Origin: Fusobacterium perfoetens ATCC 29250
Lineage (GTDB): Bacteria > Fusobacteriota > Fusobacteriia > Fusobacteriales > Fusobacteriaceae
Assembly (NCBI RefSeq): GCF_000622245.1
Contig: NZ_JHXW01000004.1
Location: 62,001 to 126,000 of the forward strand
Direction: 5' to 3'
DNA: 64,000 nucleotides
Positions 45,378 to 53,900 of this stretch are shown in pieces. Made by a program: the position numbers and the translations under genes. The notes beneath the pieces are model-generated. The model was not told the DNA's origin. It did no database searches and saw nothing but the letters and a program-made list of their open reading frames with translations. How positions within the stretch are numbered: the stretch's first letter is position 1; each line of letters begins with the position of its first letter.

Positions 45378-47138
45378 TTGGGAATTAACAAAGATAGATT
45401 TAGAAAAGCCTTAGATAATTTTTATACACAAGAAATGTTGTATAATCTTTTTAAGACATATTTTATAAAATGGATAGCTGATGGATATATCGGTTTAAAT
45501 TTAGGACTTTTTGAGGTTTCTCTCTTAACTGAAAATAGTCCTAAAATAAAATTTTTAGATTTGATGGAGCAATCATTTTCAAAAGAAAAAATATTTTTAA
45601 CTATTTTTGAAACATTACCAAAAAATATCCAAAAAATATTTACAGAAATTGCTTGGAAAGGAAAATATAACATTTCTCCTGAAGAAAGAGATATATTCTT
45701 TAAGAAAAATCAAAGATTTTCATCTATTGTTGATTTAAATGAAAATTATTCTTTCTTTAAATATGGAGAAGATAATAAGAAAAATGAATTTCTATATTTA
45801 GATAATGATATTGTAAGATGGTATAGACAATTCCTTCCTAAAAATAAAGAGTGTTTTATCTATACAATAAATAATGTAGATGGATATAAGATTGGAAATA
45901 ATGAAGAAAGTATTATAGAAAATCTAGGAAAATATTTTAATTTTTTCAATGATAATAAGTTAGAAATTTCTTCTAGTGGAAAACTATTAAAATCTTCTAA
46001 AATAGGAATGCATAAATATTGTAATATTGAAGAATATTATACTGACTTAAATGATTTAGATTTCTTAAAGACAGAAACTATAGCTCTATTCTTTTACATA
46101 TTAAAAAAAGAATATTTAACTTCTACATATATGAAAGGAAATAATTTAAAAACTATTATCTTAGACTTCTTAGATGGAAAAAATATTATAGACGATAACT
46201 ATACCTTCCCAAGATTATATTTAAATTATCTAAAAGGATATACAAAACCTAAGAAAACTAATAGTGAAGTTCTTAGAGGAATACAAACAATTAAAGATAT
46301 TTTAAAAAATATTTCTCCTAACAAAATTATTAGTGTAGATAATATTATAAATTATATAATTTATAATGATAAATTTATAGAAATTTTAAATATTGATGAA
46401 GTTTATGAAAGAGTTTATATAAATGAAGCAAATTATGAAAGAACAAAACTTTTAAATTATGAAGCTTATAAAGATTATATTATAGAACCTTTTATAAAAT
46501 CTATACTTTTTATTTTAGGTACTTTTGGAGTTTTAGAGATTTATTATACTGTTCCTAATGGAAAAAATTCTCTTTACCTTAGACATGGTTACTTATCAAA
46601 ATATGATGGAATAAAAGCTTTTAAGCTTACCAAATTAGGAGAATTTATTTTTGATAAAAGAGATTCCTTTGAATTCAAACAAGAGGAAGAGGGAGTTGTA
46701 TTCTTAGAAGATGATATTTTAATAGCAAGTATTGTTGGAGAAGCTCCTACTAGAGCATTATTCTTAGAAAGTATTGGTACTAAAATAGCTCAAAACAAAT
46801 ATAAAATTTCATATGAAAGTTTCTTAAAGAAAGTTTCTAATAAAAAAGAAGCTGAAGAAAAAATCAATGAATTTAGAAAAAAAATTGCTGAAAATCCTGG
46901 AGAAATCTGGGAAGACTTTTTTAAAGGAGTTAAAGAAAGAATGTCATCTGTAAAATTACTAGAAGATTATAGTGTACTACAACTTAAACAAGATAAAGAA
47001 TTAATTAGCTTTATTTCTTCAAATAAAGAATTATCTAAAATTATCTTAAAAGCTGAAAATTTCCATATTATAATAAAAAATGAAAATATTAATAAATTCC
47101 AAGAAATTTTGAATAGTAATGGATATTATTTATCATAA
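45378..47138 (+). CDS. unrecognised protein paired with the SNF2 helicase
   Basis: I do not recognise this 586-residue protein. It starts at a TTG (45378) with AAGGAG upstream, directly after the helicase stop. It is soluble and rich in Lys, Glu, Ile and Asn. A central segment (about 365-430) looks like a winged helix (FILGTFGVLEIYYTV, then AFKLTKLGEFIF). The last 60 residues (LEDYSVLQLKQDKELISF to KFQEILNSNGYYLS) resemble the form of helicase-associated C-terminal domains in the XPB-like group, although I cannot confirm that. Operon position implies it works with the helicase. A terminator closes the unit. Confidence 0.7.
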   Translation: MGINKDRFRKALDNFYTQEMLYNLFKTYFIKWIADGYIGLNLGLFEVSLLTENSPKIKFLDLMEQSFSKEKIFLTIFETLPKNIQKIFTEIAWKGKYNISPEERDIFFKKNQRFSSIVDLNENYSFFKYGEDNKKNEFLYLDNDIVRWYRQFLPKNKECFIYTINNVDGYKIGNNEESIIENLGKYFNFFNDNKLEISSSGKLLKSSKIGMHKYCNIEEYYTDLNDLDFLKTETIALFFYILKKEYLTSTYMKGNNLKTIILDFLDGKNIIDDNYTFPRLYLNYLKGYTKPKKTNSEVLRGIQTIKDILKNISPNKIISVDNIINYIIYNDKFIEILNIDEVYERVYINEANYERTKLLNYEAYKDYIIEPFIKSILFILGTFGVLEIYYTVPNGKNSLYLRHGYLSKYDGIKAFKLTKLGEFIFDKRDSFEFKQEEEGVVFLEDDILIASIVGEAPTRALFLESIGTKIAQNKYKISYESFLKKVSNKKEAEEKINEFRKKIAENPGEIWEDFFKGVKERMSSVKLLEDYSVLQLKQDKELISFISSNKELSKIILKAENFHIIIKNENINKFQEILNSNGYYLS

Positions 47139-47175
47139 AAAATAATGGCTTTTGAATTTTTATTCTTATAATAAA

Positions 47176-47222
47176 TAAGACTATTGCATTTTATAAAAAA
47201 GAATTTGCAATAGTCTTTTTTA
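47176..47222 (+). terminator. intrinsic terminator of the SNF2 unit
   Basis: AAGACTATTGCA (47177-47188) pairs with TGCAATAGTCTT (47206-47217), followed by a T run. Confidence 0.88.
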
Positions 47223-47316
47223 TTTGTATATTATCAAAAATATTACTTTTTATTTTATTTATTCTTAGAATTTTTTATGATATAATTTTATTGAAAAATA
47301 TTTTTTGGAGGTACAA

Positions 47317-48732
47317 ATGCTAGAAAAAGTATTAATAATAAATACAGGTGGAACAATTGGAATGGTTCATAATGACCCTAAAGACCCAACTAGCCCATTA
47401 AGACCAGCAAATGATTGGAATGAAATAGCTAAAGAACATCCTATTTTAAAAAAATTTCCAACAGATTATTATCAATTTAATCCTTTAATAGATTCTTCTG
47501 ATATGTCTCCAGAAGTTTGGATAAAAATAGGTGAACTCATAGAAAAAGAATATGATAATTATAGAGGATTTGTAATTTTACATGGAACAGATACAATGGC
47601 TTTCACAGCTTCTGCCCTTTCTTTTATGTTTAAAAATCTTTCTAAACCAATAATACTTACAGGTTCACAAGTCCCTCTTCAATTTCCAAGAAGTGATGCT
47701 TTACAAAATCTTATAACAGCTATTCAAATAGCTGGAAATGAAATTTATGGAGTTAGACTTGTACCAGAAGTTGCTATATTCTTTAGAGATACTTTACTTA
47801 GAGGAAATAGAGCAAGAAAAATAGATGCTACAAATTATTTTGGTTTCTCATCTCCTAATTATCCAGCTATTGGAGAAGTTGGTGGAGATATAAAAATAAT
47901 AAAAGATAGAATCTTAAAACCTAGCCATGATAAATTTTATGTGGATAAAAGAATATCTAATCAAGTTATTGTATTAGAACTTTTCCCAGGACTTAACTTT
48001 AATTATTTGAAAAAAATCTTTGATGATAATTGTGATATAAAAGGAGTTATTCTAAAAACTTTTGGAAATGGTAATGCTCCAACTAATAAAGAATTTCTTG
48101 AAATATTAGAATATATCTCTTCTAAAAATATTGTTATTATTGATATTACTCAATGTACAAAAGGTTTTGTTAAAATGGGATTATATGAAGCTAGTGCCAA
48201 ACTTACAGATGTCGGTGTTATAAGTGGAGCTGATTTAACTCCAGAAGCTGCTGTAACAAAACTTATGTATTTATTAGGAGCTTATAAAGATATTAAACAA
48301 GTAAAAAGAAAAATGCAAGTTGATATTAGTGGAGAGCAAACTTTGAGTCAATATGATTTTGTTATAGAAAATGATAAAGAATTTACTGATAATTTCTCTA
48401 TGGAAATCGTTGTCCCTAAAAAATTAAAAAAAGAATACTTAGTAAGAGCTGTTGTACGTATAAATAAAATTACTGAAAGAGAATTTAATGATAAAGATTT
48501 AGAAATAACAATGTCTATGGAAAGTCTAGATGATTACAACGATAACTTTATCGAATCAAGCAGTAAAATAAAGAAAAAAATAGATGTTACACAAAAAAGT
48601 GCTCATATTATTTTTAATAATTCTGTTAAAAGAATTTTAGATAGCAGTAAATCTGTTAAAATTTCTATGGAAAGTAATATGAAAATAAATTGGGAAAATA
48701 TTAGTTTTTCTATTTTCTCTGAATTAATTTAA
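47317..48732 (+). CDS. L-asparaginase with a C-terminal extension
   Basis: The first ~335 residues are a type I/II asparaginase: TGGTIGMVH with the nucleophile Thr, HGTDTMAFTASALSF with the catalytic Thr-Asp, and LTGSQVPLQFPRSDAL. It hydrolyses asparagine to aspartate and ammonia. No signal peptide is present, so it is cytoplasmic. I start at the ATG at 47317, with GGAGG upstream; the frame opens four codons earlier at a TTG on that site. At 471 residues it carries about 130 extra C-terminal residues (after about 340), with no domain I recognise, reading like mixed alpha/beta (VPKKLKKEYLVRAVVRINKI). Confidence 0.88.
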   Translation: MLEKVLIINTGGTIGMVHNDPKDPTSPLRPANDWNEIAKEHPILKKFPTDYYQFNPLIDSSDMSPEVWIKIGELIEKEYDNYRGFVILHGTDTMAFTASALSFMFKNLSKPIILTGSQVPLQFPRSDALQNLITAIQIAGNEIYGVRLVPEVAIFFRDTLLRGNRARKIDATNYFGFSSPNYPAIGEVGGDIKIIKDRILKPSHDKFYVDKRISNQVIVLELFPGLNFNYLKKIFDDNCDIKGVILKTFGNGNAPTNKEFLEILEYISSKNIVIIDITQCTKGFVKMGLYEASAKLTDVGVISGADLTPEAAVTKLMYLLGAYKDIKQVKRKMQVDISGEQTLSQYDFVIENDKEFTDNFSMEIVVPKKLKKEYLVRAVVRINKITEREFNDKDLEITMSMESLDDYNDNFIESSSKIKKKIDVTQKSAHIIFNNSVKRILDSSKSVKISMESNMKINWENISFSIFSELI

Positions 48733-48737
48733 TTTTT

Positions 48738-48766
48738 TTGACTTTATTTTATCTATAAAATATTAT
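48738..48766 (+). promoter_or_regulatory. promoter of the uvrB operon
   Basis: TTGACT (48738-48743) and TATTAT (48761-48766) are separated by 17 bases. The downstream half overlaps the palindrome at 48764-48780. Confidence 0.65.
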
Positions 48767-48780
48767 ACAATAGTTGTATA
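48764..48780. promoter_or_regulatory. candidate operator: 7-3-7 palindrome on the uvrB promoter
   Basis: TATACAA-TAG-TTGTATA is a perfect inverted repeat covering the end of the -10 element and the expected start site, 24 bases before the uvrB ATG. The gene is a DNA-repair function that is SOS-controlled in many bacteria. The sequence is not the E. coli or B. subtilis LexA box, and no regulator is identified. Confidence 0.45.
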
Positions 48781-48803
48781 TAATTTTTTGTTTAGGAGAT
48801 TTT

Positions 48804-50789
48804 ATGTTTAAATTACATTCTAATTTTAAACCTACAGGTGACCAACCTCAAGCTATAGAAACTTTAACAAAAAGAATAAAAGAGGGAGTGAAAGACCAAG
48901 TATTATTAGGTGTAACAGGTTCTGGTAAAACTTTTACAGTAGCCAATGTTATTGCTAATGTTGGAAAACCTACTCTTATTTTAGCTCCTAATAAAACTTT
49001 AGCAGCTCAGCTTTATTCTGAATATAAAAAATTTTTTCCAGAAAATGCTGTAGAGTATTTTGTTTCTTATTATGATTATTATCAACCTGAAGCTTATATA
49101 AAATCTACTGATACATATATAGAAAAAGATTCATCTGTAAATGATGATATAGATAGACTTAGAAACTCTGCTACTGCTGCTCTTATAAATAGAAAAGATG
49201 TCATAATTGTAGCTTCTGTATCGGCTATTTATGGATTAGGTTCTCCTGAAACTTATAAAAAAATGACTATACCTATTGATTTAAAAACAGGATATGATAG
49301 AAATAAACTAATTGAAAAATTAATAAATTTAAGATATGAAAGAAATGATATTGCTTTTGAAAGAGGAAAATTTAGAATAAAAGGTGATGTTATTGATATA
49401 TATCCATCATATATGGAAATGGGATATAGATTAGAATTTTTTGGTGATGATTTAGATGAGATTTCTACTATAAATACTTTGACAGGACAAAAAATTCAAA
49501 AGAATATCCAAAGAATTGTTATATATCCCTCTACTCATTATTTGACAGAAGAGGAAAAACTTGAAAAAATAATTGAAGAAATAAAAAATGATATGAATGT
49601 AGAAGTCCAAGCTTTTAAAGATAAAGGAAACATTTTAGAAGCTCAAAGACTAGAGCAAAGAACTAATTATGATATAGAGATGATACAAGAGATTGGACAT
49701 TGTAAAGGGATTGAAAACTATTCAAGATATTTAAGTGGTAAAAAACCTGGAGAAAGACCAGATACTCTAATCGATTATTTTCCAAAAGATTTTTTAATAT
49801 TTATAGATGAATCTCATATAGGCGTTCCACAAATTGGTGGAATGTACAATGGAGATAGAGCTAGAAAGGAATCTCTTGTAGAAAATGGATTTAGATTAAA
49901 AGCTGCTCTTGATAACAGACCTTTAAAATTTCAAGAGTTTAGAGATATTTCAAATCAGACAGTTTTTATTTCAGCAACTCCTGGAGATTTTGAAATAAAA
50001 GAGTCTAAAGGAAATATTGCAGAACAACTTATTAGACCTACGGGACTTCTTGACCCTGAAATTGAAATAAGAAAAACTGAAAATCAAGTTGATGATTTAT
50101 TGAATGAAATAAGAGAAAGAGTAAAGAAAAAAGAGAGAGTTTTAGTTACAACTCTTACTAAAAAAATGGCTGAGGAGCTTACTGAATATTATTCCACTTT
50201 AGGTGTAAAAGTGAAATATATGCACTCAGATATTGATACTCTTGAAAGAATTGAAATAATTCGTGAATTAAGATATGGAACTATTGATGTTATAGTTGGA
50301 ATAAATCTTTTAAGAGAGGGATTAGATATCCCAGAAGTTTCTCTTGTAGCTATTCTTGAAGCTGATAAAGAGGGATTTTTGAGAAGCCGTCGTTCTCTTA
50401 TCCAAACCATTGGAAGAGCTGCTAGAAATTTAAATGGAAAAGCTATTCTTTATGGAGATGTTATAACAAAATCTATGGCTCAAGCTATAGAGGAAACTGA
50501 AAGAAGAAGAAAAATACAACATGAATATAATGTATTTAATAATATAGACCCAAAATCTATAATTAGAGAGGTTTCTGAAGAAATTTTAAATCTTGATTAT
50601 GGACTAGATACTGAAGAAACTTCTAAAAAATCTCCAATTAAAAAATTCTCTAGTAAAGATGAGATTGAAAAAGAGATTGAAAAATTATTAAAAGAAATAA
50701 AAAAATGTTCTGAAGAGCTTGATTTTGAAACTGCTATAATAAAAAGAGATGAAATGAATAGATTAAAAAATATATTATTGGAGTTATAA
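48804..50789 (+). CDS. uvrB: excinuclease ABC subunit B
   Basis: UvrB is the damage-verifying helicase of nucleotide-excision repair. The ATG at 48804 (AGGAG upstream) gives 661 residues starting MFKLHSNFKPTGDQPQAIE. Visible motifs are Walker A GVTGSGKTFT, the beta-hairpin YYDYYQPEAYI, DESH, and the helicase motif QTIGRAARN. The C-terminal UVR domain (EEIEKEIEKLLKEI-like) contacts UvrA/UvrC. A frame extending ten codons upstream has no ribosome site. The stop overlaps xseA as TAATG. Confidence 0.97.
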   Translation: MFKLHSNFKPTGDQPQAIETLTKRIKEGVKDQVLLGVTGSGKTFTVANVIANVGKPTLILAPNKTLAAQLYSEYKKFFPENAVEYFVSYYDYYQPEAYIKSTDTYIEKDSSVNDDIDRLRNSATAALINRKDVIIVASVSAIYGLGSPETYKKMTIPIDLKTGYDRNKLIEKLINLRYERNDIAFERGKFRIKGDVIDIYPSYMEMGYRLEFFGDDLDEISTINTLTGQKIQKNIQRIVIYPSTHYLTEEEKLEKIIEEIKNDMNVEVQAFKDKGNILEAQRLEQRTNYDIEMIQEIGHCKGIENYSRYLSGKKPGERPDTLIDYFPKDFLIFIDESHIGVPQIGGMYNGDRARKESLVENGFRLKAALDNRPLKFQEFRDISNQTVFISATPGDFEIKESKGNIAEQLIRPTGLLDPEIEIRKTENQVDDLLNEIRERVKKKERVLVTTLTKKMAEELTEYYSTLGVKVKYMHSDIDTLERIEIIRELRYGTIDVIVGINLLREGLDIPEVSLVAILEADKEGFLRSRRSLIQTIGRAARNLNGKAILYGDVITKSMAQAIEETERRRKIQHEYNVFNNIDPKSIIREVSEEILNLDYGLDTEETSKKSPIKKFSSKDEIEKEIEKLLKEIKKCSEELDFETAIIKRDEMNRLKNILLEL

Positions 50790-51991
50790 TGAAAGATAGA
50801 ATCTACAATGTTTCTGAATTTAATAAAATAGTAAAAGAATATGTAGATGAAATTCCTGAATTTCATAATTTTTTTCTAAAAGGTGAGTTATCAGGTATAA
50901 CTTATTATAAAAGTGGACATCTATATTTCACTTTAAAGGATAGAAAATCTCAAATAAAATGTGTAGCATTTAATTATAAATTAAAAAGAATTCCAGAAGA
51001 TTTAAAAGAGGGAGATAATGTTACACTTTTTGGAGATGTTGGATTTTATGAAGTTCGTGGAGATTTTCAAATACTTGTTCGGCATATTGAAAAAGAAAAT
51101 TCTATAGGTGAACTATATCAAAAATTAGAGGAATTAAAATTAAGAATGGAAGAAGAGGGATATTTTTCTCCACTTAATAAAAAACCTCTTCCAAAATATC
51201 CTACTACAATAGGAATAGTTACATCTTCTATTGGAGCTGGACTTTATGATATAATAACTACAGCTAGAAAAAGAATGGATAATATAAATATCTATGTGTA
51301 TCCAGCCAAAGTTCAAGGAGAGGGTTCTGTTGAGGAGATTATAAAAGGGATTGAAACTCTTGATAAAATTCCAGAAATAGATTTAATAATAGCTGGAAGA
51401 GGTGGAGGAAGTATCGAAGATTTATGGTCTTTTAATGAAGAAAAAGTTGCTCTTGCCTTTTTTAACTGTAAGAAACCTATTATATCTGCTGTAGGTCATG
51501 AAACAGATTTTCTTTTAACTGATTTAGTAGCTGATGTTAGAGCAGCAACTCCTACTCAAAGTATAGAAATCTCTGTTCCTGTAAAAAAAGAAATTTTATC
51601 ATTACTTGATGATGATAAAAGATATCTTACAACTCTTATAAATGAAAAAATAAAAAAATCAAAATTAATTTTAGAAAATAAAAGTCAATCATATATTTTT
51701 AAAAACTTTAATAAAAAAATTGAAAAGGCTAAAGAAGATTTATTTGAAAGAGAATTATTTTTAGAAAAAAATTTAAAATTAATTTTAGAAAGAAAAAATC
51801 AAAATTTAAAATTACAAATTGAAAAACTTATAGCATTAAATCCTTTAAATATTCTTGCAAGAGGTTTTTCTATAGTCAAATCTAATGATAAAATAATAAA
51901 GTCATCTAAAGAAATAGAAAAAGATGATGAACTTTTTATAAAATTATATGATGGTAGCTTAAAAGCTACTGTAAAGGAGATAAAAAAATAA
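50789..51991 (+). CDS. xseA: exodeoxyribonuclease VII large subunit
   Basis: XseA with small subunit XseB degrades single-stranded DNA from either end. The 400 residues have an N-terminal OB fold (FFLKGELSGITYYKSGHLYF) and the catalytic domain with VTSSIGAGLYDII, AGRGGGSIEDLW and SAVGHETDFLL, then a long coiled C-terminal helix. No xseB lies next to it in this window. It overlaps both neighbours by one base, so uvrB-xseA-TPR is a tightly coupled run. Confidence 0.95.
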   Translation: MKDRIYNVSEFNKIVKEYVDEIPEFHNFFLKGELSGITYYKSGHLYFTLKDRKSQIKCVAFNYKLKRIPEDLKEGDNVTLFGDVGFYEVRGDFQILVRHIEKENSIGELYQKLEELKLRMEEEGYFSPLNKKPLPKYPTTIGIVTSSIGAGLYDIITTARKRMDNINIYVYPAKVQGEGSVEEIIKGIETLDKIPEIDLIIAGRGGGSIEDLWSFNEEKVALAFFNCKKPIISAVGHETDFLLTDLVADVRAATPTQSIEISVPVKKEILSLLDDDKRYLTTLINEKIKKSKLILENKSQSYIFKNFNKKIEKAKEDLFERELFLEKNLKLILERKNQNLKLQIEKLIALNPLNILARGFSIVKSNDKIIKSSKEIEKDDELFIKLYDGSLKATVKEIKK

Positions 51992-52797
51992 TGAAATATT
52001 TTTATAAAATTTTATTAATTTGTATTTTAACAATTAATACTTTTGCTAATACTCTTTATCCAAACTCTTCAAATCTTTTAAATGGAAAAGTTAATATAGA
52101 GAATAATAATTCATTAAAAGATAAAAAAGAAGAAAATGTTAAAATTGCTCTTGAACTTAAGTATCGAAATAAAGAAAATGGAAATAAACTTACAACATTT
52201 AGAATTCCTATAAGAAAAAAAGATAAGGATGACCCAAGACCAGCTGATATTGCTACTATCGAAGAGTTAGTAAATAGAGAAAGAGTTAGAGAAAAAGCTG
52301 CTGCTATGCTTGAATATTATGAAGAAGCTTTTCGTTATCATCTTGAGTCTATCAGTAATGATTCTAAAGAAGTATATAAATTAGGAAATTATTATTTTAC
52401 TCATGGAAGATATGAAAAAGCAAGACAAGTTTTTAGTAAAAATATAAATAGTATCGAAAATCTTTTTGGAGCTGCTGTTACAAATAGATTCTTAGGTGAT
52501 TATGATACAGCTATTTTATATTATAGTGAGGTCATTGATATGAATCCAAACTTAGCTGAACCTTATCTTGAAAGAGGGCTATGCTATAGAAATCAAGAAA
52601 AATATAGAGAAGCTTTAGCTGATTTATTAAAATACAAAAAAATGAGAAATACAGAAGAAGCTTATGCTGCTTTAGGAAATCTTTATATTTTGAAAAAAGA
52701 TTATTCTAATGCTAGATTTGTTTTAAATGATGGAAAGATATTATATCCTAATTCAAAAATTATAAATGAACTTTTAATAAAATCTCATGGTAAATAA
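51991..52797 (+). CDS. secreted tetratricopeptide-repeat protein
   Basis: The 268 residues start with a signal peptide (MKYFYKILLICILTINTFA, cut near 19) and have a basic linker. TPR units fill about residues 100-268, for example YYSEVIDMNPNLAEPYLERG, with YREALADLLKYKK and EAYAALGNLYILKKDYSNAR. It is probably a periplasmic protein-binding scaffold; function is not known. Its place between xseA and dprA, with one-base coupling, is likely co-expression rather than a shared function. Confidence 0.85.
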   Translation: MKYFYKILLICILTINTFANTLYPNSSNLLNGKVNIENNNSLKDKKEENVKIALELKYRNKENGNKLTTFRIPIRKKDKDDPRPADIATIEELVNRERVREKAAAMLEYYEEAFRYHLESISNDSKEVYKLGNYYFTHGRYEKARQVFSKNINSIENLFGAAVTNRFLGDYDTAILYYSEVIDMNPNLAEPYLERGLCYRNQEKYREALADLLKYKKMRNTEEAYAALGNLYILKKDYSNARFVLNDGKILYPNSKIINELLIKSHGK

Positions 52798-52808
52798 TAG
52801 GTGAAAAT

Positions 52809-53870
52809 ATGGAATGGTATAGATTAAGGATTATTGGACTTAAAGATAGTATTATAGCTAAACTTATGCTTCATTTTGAAAAATATAATGATATTTTTTT
52901 GTTAGATAAAGAACTATTAAAATTATATTTTAAATTTGATGATGAAACAATTTCCTTGATATATCAGTCTAAAAAAACAAATTTAGAAAAAGAATTGACT
53001 TTTTTTAAAGAAAAGAATATAAATATTATATCTTTGAAAGATAAAAATTATCCAATAAATTTAAAAAATATTTCTCATCCACCTTTATTCCTATATTATA
53101 AAGGGGATATTTCTATTGCAAATGAAAAAACTATTGGAATTGTAGGGACTAGACGACCAACTACTTATGGAAAAAGAGTTTGTGAAAAAATAACAACTGA
53201 TTTAGTAAAATCTCAAGTTACTATTGTAAGTGGATTGGCATTAGGAATTGATGCAATCTCTCATAAAACCACTCTTGAAAATAATGGAAAAACTATTGCA
53301 GTTGTTGGTTCTGGATTAGATATAATTTATCCTAGAGAAAATAAAAGATATTGGGAAGAAATTGGAGAAAAAGGACTTTTAATATCTGAATTTCCTTTAG
53401 GTACTGAACCTTTATCATATAATTTTCCAATGAGAAACAGAATAATTGTAGGTTTATCTAAAGGAATAGTTGTAGTAGAAAGTAAAGAAAAAGGAGGAAG
53501 CCTTATAACAGCTTCATTAGCTTTAGAAGAAGGTAGAGATGTCTTTGCTATACCTGGAGATATTTATTCACCTGTTTCTACAGGAACAAATAATTTAATA
53601 AAAAATTCTGAAGCTAAACTTATTACATCTAGTGAAGATATACTAAAAGAATTTAATTGGCCTATAAAGGAATCTAATAAAATAAATCTAAATTTATCAG
53701 AAGATGAACTTAAAATATACAATATTTTAGAAAAGGAAAAATCACTAGATGAATTAATAATAATTACAGGAATAAAAGCTAAAATTCTATTAGCTATATT
53801 AATGGAAATGGAAATAAATGGATACATTCTAAGTATTAGTGGAGGAAAATATATTAGAAAAATAAAATAA
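52809..53870 (+). CDS. dprA: DNA-processing protein DprA
   Basis: DprA loads RecA on incoming single-stranded DNA during natural transformation. The Rossmann core shows GIVGTRRPTTYGKRV, SGLALGIDAISHKTTLENNG, VVGSGLDIIYPRENK and SEFPLGTEPLSYNFPMRNR, and the C-terminus has a winged-helix tail. The 353 residues are normal. With comM at 38841-40364, this suggests competence genes exist in the genome. The neighbours dprA-topA are a common bacterial order. Confidence 0.96.
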   Translation: MEWYRLRIIGLKDSIIAKLMLHFEKYNDIFLLDKELLKLYFKFDDETISLIYQSKKTNLEKELTFFKEKNINIISLKDKNYPINLKNISHPPLFLYYKGDISIANEKTIGIVGTRRPTTYGKRVCEKITTDLVKSQVTIVSGLALGIDAISHKTTLENNGKTIAVVGSGLDIIYPRENKRYWEEIGEKGLLISEFPLGTEPLSYNFPMRNRIIVGLSKGIVVVESKEKGGSLITASLALEEGRDVFAIPGDIYSPVSTGTNNLIKNSEAKLITSSEDILKEFNWPIKESNKINLNLSEDELKIYNILEKEKSLDELIIITGIKAKILLAILMEMEINGYILSISGGKYIRKIK

Positions 53871-53900
53871 ACTTATTTTATTTTGGAAAGGTTTGATATT

